DNA from: Osedax fenrisi
Lineage: Eukaryota; Annelida; Polychaeta; Sabellida; Siboglinidae
Direction: 5' to 3'
NCBI GenBank assembly: GCA_964019155.1
Contig: OZ025239.1
Location: forward strand, 96,814,062 to 96,878,061
Length of the DNA: 64,000 nt
Both the position numbers and the translations under genes were made by a program. Each line of letters starts with the position of its first letter. The first letter of the stretch is position 1. The notes under the pieces are model-generated. The model had not been told where the DNA came from, did no database searches, and saw nothing but the letters and a program-made list of their open reading frames with translations. Shown in pieces: positions 51,701 to 62,242 of the stretch.

Positions 51701-54700
51701 TATGGATGTCGCCATAACATTAATATTATATATATATATATCACATCCGAACAATTTTTTGAAAATTGGATTTTTGTGAATAAATCAATTTACTACTACT
51801 ACTACACACACACACACACACACGCACACACACACACACACGCACGCACGCACACACACACATACACACACACACACACACCCACACACACACACACACA
51901 CACCTACACACACACTACAGATAGCCGCGAGCATAGTGCTGATGGTGCTTAACCTGAACACAACGAAGGACAACGACGGTCTGTCTACCTGCGTGTCCTA
52001 CTATCAGGTGAGTCACCACTACTATCAGGTGAGTCACTGCTATCGGGTGAGTCACCACTACTATCAGGTGAGTCACTACTACTATCAGGTGAGTCACTGC
52101 TATCAGGTGAGTCACCACTACTATCAGGTGAGTCACCACTACTATCAGGTGAGTCACTACTACTATCGGGTGAGTCACTACTATCAGGTGAGTCACCACT
52201 AGTATCAGGTGAGTCACCACTACTATCAGGTGAGTCACCACTAGTATCAGGTGAGTCACTACTAGTATCAGGTGAGTCACCACTACTATCAGGTAAGTCA
52301 CTACTACTATCGGGTGAGTCACTATCAGGTGCGTCACTACGAATGCAGCGCTTAAAACAAAGTTCTACGTACGTGTTTAACACGATCTCACTGGTACGTG
52401 TGTAACACGTCATCACGCCGCCTACACCATCGTATCGCATGCATTACCGCGGTACACTAGTGCATTACTGGTGACATCGACACACTCTTGCACACACTCT
52501 AACCTCTGTCTCACGGTAACAGATCGTCAAGAAGATGCAATTTATGCCGCATTACAAACAGCTCAGTAACGAGACGATCACAAACTACTTAAAACTGCTG
52601 ACTACGGATAAGGTTAGCGACCTTGACACGAGTGTCACGTAATCGACCTTGACACCTAGTGACGGAAGTGTGACCACATAAAAATCACCGTTACAGATGG
52701 AAGTGCTGACCAAGGTAGACGACATAGCCGGGGGAATGTACGCCGTGCGTATCCTTTGCATCGCGTTCACTATTCAATGTATGGGCTGTCACGCCACACA
52801 AACAACAGCACAATTTTATAGCCCGATATGGGCTATTTATTCGTTTTAAAACATTAATCGGTATCGGGCAAGTCAAAGATTCAATAGGTAATGTGTATAT
52901 AAACGCATACATAAGGCGTGCTGCATCGACCTGCTCGATATCGGTATAGCCGTTCACATCAAAACTGCACTATTGTTATGTTCGACTATATCGGGCTATA
53001 AACATCGGGCCAATATCTTGCTGTTTGTGTTGGTGTGATAGGAACTTAACAATACACTGCTATAACGTAACACTTCCTTGATGACATGTTTCCCCCTTAA
53101 CGACTCACAAGCTCTCAACAAGTGTATCTACAACATCAACATGGCACACATTGAGTCCATGATTCTTGAAAAGTTAGTCACTCGTGCCACATGTCACATG
53201 TCACATCAAACTATTAATTTAGTGATTAATTTAGTTATTCATAAGTGATTGAATAGAATTACTAAGTAAATAACTATTGATTCTATTCACTCGTAAGTCA
53301 AAGATTATACTCATATCTGATAATACGATATGATAATATCATTCTACAATAACACCTGGCGAGAATTAAGCAGATGAAACCTAGTTCTTAATTTGAATAT
53401 GTGTTCGCTGATTATTGTATGCATTATGATATCGTTGTTAAGAAATATTTGTTGATTCTCACTGAAAGAATGTATTTGAGTAACTGATAATAGCGAAAAG
53501 TATGATAACAGTAATGATAACTATATCTATGCATATTTATAATACATCTAGTAATATCACTAAGTGAGTGTGATGTTCTCTTGCTGCGTAGTAAGATTGT
53601 GTGCGTACACTAGCCTAGACCACGGTAGTGCACATCTTAGCATATTTAGATGTCTCTTAAGCCTATGCCAGACCAACGTATACATACGCTATCCTCGATA
53701 TTACACTTTTCATGTGGAACCTTCTCCATGATTCTATTTTGAAAGTTTTGAAATTCACGCGGTATCGAGGATAGTGATATAAACAATGTTTGTTTGTTTA
53801 ATAAACATTACTTTTGATTTTGTAACATTACTTTTTACATTTGAATTAATTAAAAATGTCCGATAAATCTAGAAATCGCGAGATAACTCTCTTCGTTAAT
53901 ATCGTCTAGGATATCCTCGATGATATCCTAGTTGATATTTCGCGCGGCATAACCTCTACGCATTATTAACACTACGTTAACTCCGTTACTAGGTACGGGT
54001 CCAAATGTTTCAGAATCTTCAAGCTGTTGACTATCAAGAAGCAGCTCGAACACAAACAGGTCAGGCTGCAACCCACTGCCTACCAGTTCAGGGCTGTGAT
54101 GTGTGTAGCAGTTCATAGTCGGTTGATACTGAACAGTTGTCTGACCGACTCACTGCTCACACCCCCACCCCTACATTTACTAATCCACCCGCACCCACGA
54201 TAATCCCTGGTGGATAACCCCTAATTACGCCCCAATTAGATTGAAGACCTCGCTCTAATACCCGCTAAAGAAGCTAAAGATATTCTCTACAGACTGTTGG
54301 CCGATCATGTTATCATCACTACGGTATGCTTAGCTCTATTATAGACATGTAGATATCACCATCACTACGGTATGCTTAGCTCAAATCAGAAACACAATTT
54401 AAATTGTAATTTTGAAATAAACTTCCTGTATTTTTCTCAGAATAATTATTTTCTCACATTCCCTATTATTCAAAATGCAATGGATATCAGTGTATATGAG
54501 AAATAATCTGCTACTTTATGTAATATAGAGCTAGACATATCTATAATCTCTCTGTTCTATTCTATAATAAGGGTAGGTAGGACCCCAGAAATTGAGAACA
54601 ACTAATATTGTTTCGAATTTTGGTTTATATGATATTATTAAAATACCACATATTATCTTTAAAATGATATAGAAATCATGTTTTTATGTAAAATATAAAT

Positions 54701-57700
54701 ATAAAATAAACAATTTTTAAGTATATCATTTAAATAAATTATAATGATAATTAAAAACAAAATTCATTTAATTTAATAATCGTCATAATTTAATGAATAT
54801 TATTGAGATCGTTTTAGAATTTTAAAAGCTAAAATAAAGAATATCATATATAGACTTAAATAATCAGTATTCATAGGTGGCTCTTTATTTATAATATCAT
54901 AATGTGATAAGTTATCGTCTGTTTACATTTTTCATAATTGTATTGTAAATCTTTAGAATCAATTTACTCCAAATAATAATTATTTTTACCAATTTCACTC
55001 GTTCAATAAATCTTTAAATTAATTTTAATTTTCAGAAAATTTATAATATATATAAATACACAAAATTGGCATTTTTTTCAGTTTAATAACTAGTAACATT
55101 TAAAATATTCATAATTTTAATGTTTATTTTCAAAATAATAATAGTTATTTAATAATATTATTAGTTAAACATAATTTATATTAAATATTTTCTTTAATAT
55201 TTTATAAAAAATGCAATTATTATAGATTTATATATATCTATCATTTTGTTAAATATTGTATTGAATAAATAAATTAATACACTTTTAATAGACCACAATT
55301 TGTCCTATTAAATATATGTAAAATCTATTTATAGAATAGAGGTCACACCTATCCTTAATTTATGTTATTAAGTTAAATACAGTTAACATTTGATAATGAT
55401 TACAGAGTAAGGTATCCTCAAACAAGCATTGCAAGTGATACATTGCATACGTAATATTGACCTAATGACAATGTATATGTATATCGTTTATGTAGGTCAA
55501 ATAATGTTGGCTATATCCTAAAATTATGCTCTATCAACATATAAAGTATTACAGCCAACTGTTATCTACGCACCCATACTAGTTCGAGGGCTATTGGAGT
55601 GCTATATTCATGGAGCTATTTACAGAAGCAATATCACATGATTATGGCCATGAAATAAGTGTATTTAGAAGTGTTATCGTACAGTGTATAACGATGTGTG
55701 TACATTTCTATTGTTATCTGTGCTTCACAGCAACACTTCAGCCATACAGCATTGAGCAACGGTATATTTACTTTCATAGATAGACTTGAATCTGATTCAT
55801 AGAATTTGTGTTATTCGTTTATAAAACTTGATCTAGTATTAGGTATCAGTTTCACAAAAATATATAAGTAGCAATTTTATAATATTTCATAATATGAGTA
55901 TCATGTCTTCAATATCAACATAAGTATCATGTCCTCCTTCAATATCAACATAAGTCGAATATAAGTACTAATTTCACATATTTCAATAATGATTAAAATA
56001 ATATAATAATAACTACAATATAATTTAGATTTTATTTTTATAATTTTATGATTTTTACCTCATTCGCAAATATTTGTATACGTGCGAAAAAACTTTGAAT
56101 AATGATTATGTTTTAAATAATGATTCCAGTTTTAAATTGAGTTGTTTAATTTTAAGTTAAAATAAAATACATATTTTCAAATTTAAATATTTTATCATTA
56201 TTAATATGTATTATAATTATTATATGTATCAACACAATTAACAAAAGAAATTGTATAATGATATTATTTAAAATAAATTATTTTCTTTCATTTCCTTCAC
56301 CTACAATTAGTAGAATAGCTTTCTAATATCAAATTATAAATTAATATTTTATTTTATATATTTTCATATTTTATAAAAGTGTAAATCATAAATTGTTGCA
56401 TACTCTTAACTAATTACTTATTTCTAATTCAATTATTAGGAAATACCAAAGACAGGAGATTATAATCCTTCTAGAACATTCTATTTGTTCTCTGTGTCTA
56501 TCCCAGCTCTCACTAGACAATTGCTACTGAAATGTTATAAGGTTATTCGCTCTTCTATATAATACCTATTATTATTACTTCATTAATAATTAATTATAAG
56601 AAATTATTACAAATTTACTTAATTAGTATGCTATGTTGATTATATTATATTAGAAAATCAACTCTACTTATTATTAGAAATAAAATAGTATAATACACTT
56701 GAGATTATGCTACATTTGTAGATATATATATATAGATGAAGATATTTATATTAAATACAAACTCGAATAAATAAAAACTCAAAATAACTTCTTGAGAACC
56801 GCATTTTCAATATTTTATCTTCCCAAGAACCACATTATCAATATTTTATATTTTGGTGAATACATTTTTAATATTTTAACTTCTCATGAATCACATATTG
56901 AGAAACTTGAATATGAAGTGAATTATTCTATAGTAAATATATTTGAATTACTAGTTTTTAATTATTTAATCATAAACAAATAGTAAAATTTGTAATCTAA
57001 TCGAATAATTATTTATGTACATTTCTAATTCAGACAGCTACTTATCACAATTTGCCTTTGTGTATAAGGCATCCATCTATCATTTATCTAACTGAATTTA
57101 TAAATAGATGGTGAAAAACCCATATATATTATCCTATAATTTCCTTAGTAAAATATATCTAAATTATTAACCCTACAATTATTTTGTTGGTTCGATGCCC
57201 TGCAACCTAGAATGAACACTGATATATATTACAAATTTTATAACAATATTTGTTATTATTGTTAATGATAATCAACATAATTTTTTCATTTCAGAAATAT
57301 ATTACGAATTTAAATTTGTAAATTTAAATTTCATTATTCACGTAAGTAGTTATTAATACCTACTAGTATTAGGCTTCTACTGTCCGTGTCCCAAGCTTTA
57401 TATCTCACAGATTACATTTTAACCCATATTATAATATGTAATTCTATACGTTGTCTATTCATTATTTAACATGCTACATTTCCACGTGGGAGATCCACTA
57501 CTTTATACACAACTAGTAGCTGATATAAGGCTGTATAACTATATCATATAAGGCTGTATAACTATATCATATAAGGCTGTATAACTATATGATATTCTAA
57601 CTAATAATCAATATTCACCTAACTCAGACTCTGTACAACATCATGGCGCGGAGAAAGAGTGAGAACGACCTCTCAAGGTTAGTTTAACACCTCCAATAAC

Positions 57701-58555
57701 CTGTATCTACTGCTATCAGTAACAATGGTATGTATTGATTCATAAATTAACAAGCGCACTACCAACCTGTGATATGCAATCGTGAAATATAGTTTTCAAT
57801 TAAATTCATGAATAATCTTATCCTTATTAAATTAAAAATGGAAAAAATATAAAATATTGTATTTATTATTAAAATTATATCAATATAATTCGTAATAAAT
57901 TCAATTCAATATTAAAAATGTTTTTCCATTTTCTCCATCGACGACCTCATGACCCTACATCGTAATGCAGACGACTGCTCGAGAAGGAATCCAAGGTGTC
58001 GGCCATCTTGGATTCTCTGCAGGACTCGGCTGCCGGGCTGACGGAGGAACAGGAACAGGACATCAAGGAGTCGATTACGCTGTCCGAGCGAGACCAACTG
58101 GACAGTGTTAAGATTACCGTCAATAAGTTTGTACCAATACATATGTATGATGCGATAGACGACATATGTATGATGCGATGTCTGATACTATGTGATAGAC
58201 GACATATGTATTATGTATTTCTAATTTCATTATTTTTTTTATTAGAAATATCTAACATAATTTGATGAATACAAATTTATTTATATATACTTTTCATTTA
58301 TAGTAAATATTATATTAATATTGAAGTAATATTTTAATACTATTTTATAATCATTAATTTTATAGATATTTTTTATTGTTAATGTATATAGCTATAGAAA
58401 TAAATTTTCATTTATCGATAATAAATACAAAGTCCTTAGATATATTTTATTGTCTGAAATCTATTTTTAGATTGGATCTTGCCGAAAGCCAAGTTGACTT
58501 TTCTCTTCACATGTTCGAGCTGGCCCTTCACTTGAAGTTAAACACTGACGATTAA
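39790..58555 (+). CDS. POLR3C: POLR3C / RPC3, RNA polymerase III subunit (complete, 16 exons)
   Basis: RPC3 (yeast Rpc82) is a winged-helix subunit of the Pol III-specific RPC3-RPC6-RPC7 subcomplex needed for initiation. Exons: 39790-39936, 39992-40137, 45231-45334, 45606-45764, 47900-47979, 48856-48987, 51921-52007, 52523-52612, 52697-52748, 53112-53172, 53993-54059, 54240-54323, 56440-56541, 57628-57677, 57971-58126, 58471-58555. Every junction is GT-AG and phase-consistent. The product is 533 residues (human 534) and follows the human protein throughout: KINLCSFVLSEYYG at the start, EYTILSDEITRKLRYPHYI, YGSKCFRIFKLL, IPAKEAKDILY, EIPKTGDYNPSRTFYL, and RLLEKESKV near the coiled-coil C-terminus. 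Exon 5 encodes a basic patch (NKRPLDSDDSNPNKRVKLD) like a bipartite nuclear signal. Exons 1-3 and 13 are AT-rich while exons 4, 6-12 and 14-15 are much richer in G and C. Confidence 0.95.
40788..40840. repeat. (AT)n microsatellite next to hAT MITE
   Basis: AT run ending 20 bases before the target duplication of the hAT MITE at 40868. Another run lies just after the element, at 41529-41558. Confidence 0.85.
40868..41452. mobile_element. hAT MITE with perfect 8-bp target duplication, POLR3C intron 2
   Basis: The element is 585 bp and flanked by GTTATCAT at 40860-40867 and again at 41453-41460. The ends are TAGGGATGTAAATGATGC and the complement TAGTAATGTAAATGATGC. The interior has tandem 'gagcccgagccgagccgag' motifs. 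A second internal left end (TAGTGGTGTAAATAATACC) near 41185 suggests a partial internal duplication or a nested copy. Confidence 0.85.
42355..43253. mobile_element. hAT MITE with 8-bp target duplication, POLR3C intron 2
   Basis: The element is 899 bp and flanked by TTTATTTT at 42347-42354 and 43254-43261. The ends are TAGGGTTGTGAG at the left and complement TAGGGTTGTTAA at the right, each followed by AAAAAACRCGTTTT and GTTTTAAAC-type motifs. The interior is AT-rich, contains inverted copies of an 'aaagaaatctaagtttac' segment, and has no coding potential. Confidence 0.8.
43985..44438 (-). mobile_element. LINE RT C-terminal fragment in POLR3C intron 2
   Basis: An open frame of 146 residues on the minus strand resembles the C-terminal part of non-LTR reverse transcriptases: LFMSSLSYCIQIWGQAY, FLQNRALQIIYK, and the final LWNEF. 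The catalytic core is missing. It is very AT-rich and differs from the LINE copies at 34-39 kb. Confidence 0.7.
46164..46583. mobile_element. TTAA-flanked MITE (piggyBac-like), POLR3C intron 4
   Basis: The left end is TTAA followed by GGGGAAGTACTACGTTC. The right end is GAACGTAGTGCTTCCCC followed by TTAA. TTAA on both sides fits a piggyBac-type target duplication. A second, more diverged relative in opposite layout spans about 46726-47481, ending CTTCCCCTTAA. No ORF. Confidence 0.65.
46726..47481. mobile_element. Diverged second copy of the TTAA-flanked element
   Basis: The left part (AAGGCAAGCACTACCTTCG, then the complement of ACTAGTTTTAAAAACTC) is the reverse complement of the right arm of the element just upstream. 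The right end is CTTCCCCTTAA. It is degenerate and AT-rich with no ORF. Confidence 0.5.
48402..48440. repeat. (AT)n microsatellite, POLR3C intron 5
   Basis: Pure AT run in intron 5. A second run lies at 48729-48761, about 95 bases upstream of exon 6. Confidence 0.85.
48998..49215. repeat. 30-bp minisatellite, about 7 copies, POLR3C intron 6
   Basis: The unit resembles GACTGTATGACTCATAGAGT then GTACGTAGTA. It begins 11 bases downstream of the exon 6 donor (AAG|GTGGGC at 48987/48988). Translation products of it are artefacts. Confidence 0.85.
49650..51605 (+). mobile_element. LINE reverse transcriptase ORF, intact 651 codons, in POLR3C intron 6
   Basis: This is a 5'-truncated non-LTR retrotransposon ORF of CR1/L2/Jockey type, in the same orientation as POLR3C. 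From about residue 25 a basic linker (LHRLLRKIEIVWRK) precedes the RT domain. RT motif A is LDLTAAFDTIH near residue 296, then GVPQGSVLGPLLFNIYTSD near 356 and the catalytic YADDTQLY near 386, all intact. A thumb/C-terminal region follows (SKLDYCNSIL, LWNKLPKTI). The endonuclease domain is missing. The first residues come from flanking CA-repeat DNA, so the element proper begins at about 49715. The 3' end is near 51805, after a TACTAC tail running into (CA)n, so insertion was into a CA microsatellite. Codon use is A-rich, unlike host exons. Absence of stops suggests a recent insertion. Confidence 0.9.
51806..51916. repeat. (CA)n microsatellite before POLR3C exon 7
   Basis: CA and CACG runs fill the acceptor tract of exon 7 and follow the 3' end of the intact LINE. 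A matching CA run at 49690-49713 precedes the LINE, so the element inserted into one CA tract. Confidence 0.85.
52008..52335. repeat. Minisatellite of splice-donor units (18-21 bp), POLR3C intron 7
   Basis: About 17 tandem units of ACTATCAG|GTGAGTCACC begin exactly at the 5' splice site of POLR3C exon 7. Units are mostly 21 bases, some 18 or 15. Most contain the exact metazoan consensus CAG|GTGAGT; single units have GTAAGT or GTGCGT, and three have CGG in place of CAG. The reading frame of the exon stays open through the first nine or so units until TAG at about 52200. Confidence 0.95.
54591..55345. repeat. Dispersed AT-rich repeat, copy 2 (POLR3C intron 12)
   Basis: This is the second copy of the repeat at 28681-29375, in the same orientation, with moderate divergence and small indels. 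It fills much of the 2.1 kb POLR3C intron 12. Confidence 0.65.
55346..56439. other. POLR3C intron 12, distal part
   Basis: AT-rich, no gene. A direct repeat of AGTATCATGTCYTCAATATC occurs near 55898 and 55922. Confidence 0.6.
57520..57595. repeat. 23-bp repeat, three copies, before POLR3C exon 14
   Basis: The unit is AACTATATCATATAAGGCTG then TAT. It lies 33 bases upstream of the exon 14 acceptor (57627/57628). Confidence 0.8.
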
Positions 58556-58595
58556 CCTTCGGCTGATACGGCTGATAATCTGATACTGATACTTA

Positions 58596-58601
58596 AATAA
58601 A
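58596..58601 (+). promoter_or_regulatory. POLR3C poly(A) signal
   Basis: AATAAA lies 41 bases downstream of the TAA stop of POLR3C and is the first such hexamer after it. Confidence 0.6.
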
Positions 58602-58965
58602 TTATATTTCTCGTACGAGCCGTATATTTATTATAATTTGTAATAGATATTTTGCATATTTATAAATGATTAATTTAAAAAAGTAAAAACCAATATTTTT
58701 ATATTAACATATGTAAGTAATATATACATATATTATAAGTATAAAACTATTATTATTGTAGTTATTTGTGTAGCATACTACACTATAGAAGACTACAGAG
58801 TTACGAGAGACTGATATCTAAGACAACAAGCACATATTCGTAGTGCTGCATGTATTAGTGAGATCCCCTTGATACCAGATAGATAGCGACGTATGTGAAA
58901 GTTAATGATTGTATTCGACAGATTACTTCCAAGTCAAATCTACATAATAGATAATATATTACTCC

Positions 58966-59038
58966 CTGTGTGGCTCAGTTGGCTAAGGCGTCATACACAT
59001 AAGCAGTAGGACGTGGGTTCAAGTCTCGTCCGGACTAT
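58966..59038 (+). tRNA. tRNA-like sequence with intact A and B boxes (tRNA pseudogene or SINE head)
   Basis: Box A TGGCTCAGTTGG and box B GGTTCAAGTC both match the Pol III internal promoter consensus at normal spacing. The D-arm end TAAGGCG and the TGGGTTCAA arm recall Leu/Ser-type tRNAs. The T stem pairs only with wobbles, and the expected 7-base acceptor stem does not pair (CCCTGTG against TCCGGAC). There is no long variable arm. A degenerate tRNA or tRNA-derived SINE is therefore more likely than a working tRNA. It lies about 410 bases after the POLR3C stop. Confidence 0.4.
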
Positions 59039-59049
59039 TAAAATAGGTC

Positions 59050-62000
59050 TTAGAATAATATTTATATATAATATATATTACTTTAGACGATATTTCATTA
59101 AAGTTAGATATTAGGTTTAACAAAGACAGGACGACATCCGCTCACTAGCTCTGTAATGCTTACTTTTGTACTGCGAGCTATATTTAAATATATCTCAATG
59201 ATTTAAATCTTTAAATCATAGATAAAAAGGATATTTATGTATATGTAAAATACAAATACATTGATATTTTAAAATAGTATTTTTATTTAAAATACTAATT
59301 CATTTATTAATTAGGTTCGAATTTAACGATGTTTTTTTATATTATTTATGTATATCGACATTCAAAATAATATAATGTGTATTAAATTATGAATTAAATA
59401 TAATCATATTGAAATGATTGGTTTAAAAATAAGTTTTTGCATTGATTGTATCCAATTCAAATGCGTACCTCTGGATCAATAAAATCACTCGTGCGTAACA
59501 TAAAAGTTTCACTAACTATGCATTAGCAGTCATCATGTCCGTAGTTATAGTATTAATAATATTTTACATTTTATTCATTTTTTTGTAAATATATTAATTT
59601 TTAAATATTTATGATTATTTTTTCATTAATATCTATTATAAAAAAATTATATATGATAATAGTAATACTTATTATTAATTTGATGATAACAATTTACCAA
59701 ATACTTAAATATATATAATTTCTATTTATATAACTCAATATATATATTCTATCTATTTAATTTATATAATTAATAATTATTATTCATTAGAAGTTATTTA
59801 TTTTCATTTGTATAATAAAATAAATTATGAAATAATTCATTAACTCATTTATCCTAGTGCTTAAAAATAAGATATATGATTTCAATTGATGTCGCTCAGT
59901 ATACAAGATTATCTAAATGTATATGTTTGTTGCAGTTAATTATATATTCATCTGACATTTTTTGTTTAATATATATATCGTAGATTCTCAATAACTTGTC
60001 ATTGATGCAACAGTTAATATAGACTTATCAGGTCAGGGTAATAGGAGTTATTCTCACATGTATGTTAGTAATAGAAGATTTTAGTGCTCGATGGTAGAAA
60101 TTAAAAGTATAGTTTTTACTTAAATCATGGTTTATCATTAATATAATACATTGTATAATTAATACATATAGTTATTAATGTGAAATTATGTCTATTAATA
60201 ATCTACTACTAGTAGTCAATTGTTATTGAATATTTCATAATAGTGAGGTAATTAGTTATAAACTCATGATTAAACTACCAAGCAATGCATACAAATTAGG
60301 AAAACTCTTTATTAACAAGGAAAACACACACATTCAACCACATTTATACTGCATGTTTAGTAAACATTTTTACTATATATATTAAATAAAAAACTTATTT
60401 ATTGAAGTTAAATTGAAATTCATCTATATAATATCTTATTATAAATAACCAAAATACATAATTATATTCACTGTAATGTAAATAAGTATTTTAGTAACAT
60501 ATAAATGTATACATAAATATATATTTAGTAATATAAAATGTATAACTTTAAAACTAACCCAGTTAACAGGTACAAAACATATATTTTAAAAAGTAAAATA
60601 TTTAATTGAGATATATAATTTGACAATATTATATATACTCTTGGTTCATAAGGACAGAACAAGGTTAAGTGCTTACTGATGTTCTAGGAATGGAATTTTA
60701 TTTCGGAATATTAAGGGCAGGTAGTATTTTTTAATTTACAATTAAATAGATATACACGATTTCTTGGTATTGAAGAGTGATGGGCAGGATCGTGAGTGAG
60801 GATCAGGATCGGGAAAAGGATAGGATCGGCGATCCCGATCCATAATAAAAAGGATCGGTGCCCATCATTGCATATACGATACTCTAATATTATTATATTA
60901 ATTTATAAGAATATTAACAACATTTTAGTATTATATTATTACATTGATATAATATTGTATTGATCATTATTTTGTAATGTTTTCCAAGGTATTGCAAGAC
61001 AAGGTTAAACCTACATAGTATTTAAATAATAATTGTTATTTGTACCATAATAGAATTTAATCAATTGATATCATATAAGTAAACCACCGACTTTGACTCA
61101 ACGTACAATGAGTAGATTTTTGTATCCAATTCAAAGCATTTATATAAATAAATTATATTTAATTTACTATATGCATTTAATTCAATTTAATTATTATTGA
61201 AATATAATACAATATATTAACAATATATATTATTTACAATTATTAATAATTTATATTACATAGGTATTATAACTACATATATATATTGTTTCGAATTATG
61301 AAATAAAATCGTATTAGTTAAATATATAAATAATATCGTGATCGGGTAAGAAACTTAGGATCGGGATGGGGAAAAGGATCACATAAGAGAATAAATAGAG
61401 GATCGGGATCGGCGATCCAGGAAAAAAAGATCGGTGCCCATCACTGATCACAGAATACCACTATGGTACCATACAAATACATATTGCAGAGTAAACACTA
61501 TGAATAATTATCACATATAGAGTTAATATTGCAGGCTTGCTTGTGACATGTTGCATGCCTTGTGTATATCATTCTTCAGAAACAGTTTCCACATAGGCAA
61601 ACTGTTAATAATCTAATTAAATATATAATAATCTAAATAAATCTGGTTTTAATATTGCGCACAGAAAATAATTTATCTATAATTAAATTTATAAATGAAT
61701 AATTATTTTACGCTTGATAAACGTCGGATGTATCTATTAATACTTCACATCGAGACATATCGTTGTTTGAGCACTAGAGCAAAGTTAATCATACATTATT
61801 TAATAGTTATCTAAACACACAGTATATGTGTAAGCCAGTAAACTGTATACAGTTATTGAAAACAGTTACTATCATATTAGAGATAAGAAAATACTCCATA
61901 ATTCGTAAAATTGATAAAAACGATTTATATTATAAATTTTTATAAAAACTATTTATTTCAGAAACCGCATCGAATTGCGGTTGCGTATATGTGTGTGATT

Positions 62001-62240
62001 ACACAATTATGGGGTGGGGTAAAGTTATGGGGGGTGGGGTGGGGGGGGCACGAGGAGGGGATAACATAATGTAAGAATTGCTAAAATAATAAAAAAAGTA
62101 ATTGTTAAACATATAGTGGAATACACTAATAATAATAATGAGGAGGACATGGGGGGAAGTCGGAGATAAAAGTATAAAATAAAAGAGTCGACTTCTGTGT
62201 TAAAAGTAGTCATCATCATCAACAACAACAGTAACAATGA
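59050..62240. other. POLR3C-SMC1 convergent intergenic region
   Basis: AT-rich. It holds the hAT-like remnant at 60776-61445 and G-rich short runs near 62010-62060. No exon recognised on either strand. Confidence 0.6.
60776..61445. mobile_element. hAT-like remnant with AGTGATGGGCA ends
   Basis: The left end is AGTGATGGGCAGGATCG and the right end is CGGTGCCCATCACT, an inverted pair. A third end-like motif (CGGTGCCCATCATTG) at 60860 suggests two nested or truncated copies. GGATCGGGATCGGCGATCC motifs recur next to the ends. No target duplication is visible. It lies in the POLR3C-SMC1 intergenic region. Confidence 0.5.
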
Positions 62241-62242
62241 TG

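Noticed and set aside
51915..52440. Minus-strand ORFs with SGDSPDSS and THLIVVV repeats
   Set aside because: They are antisense translations of the splice-donor minisatellite.
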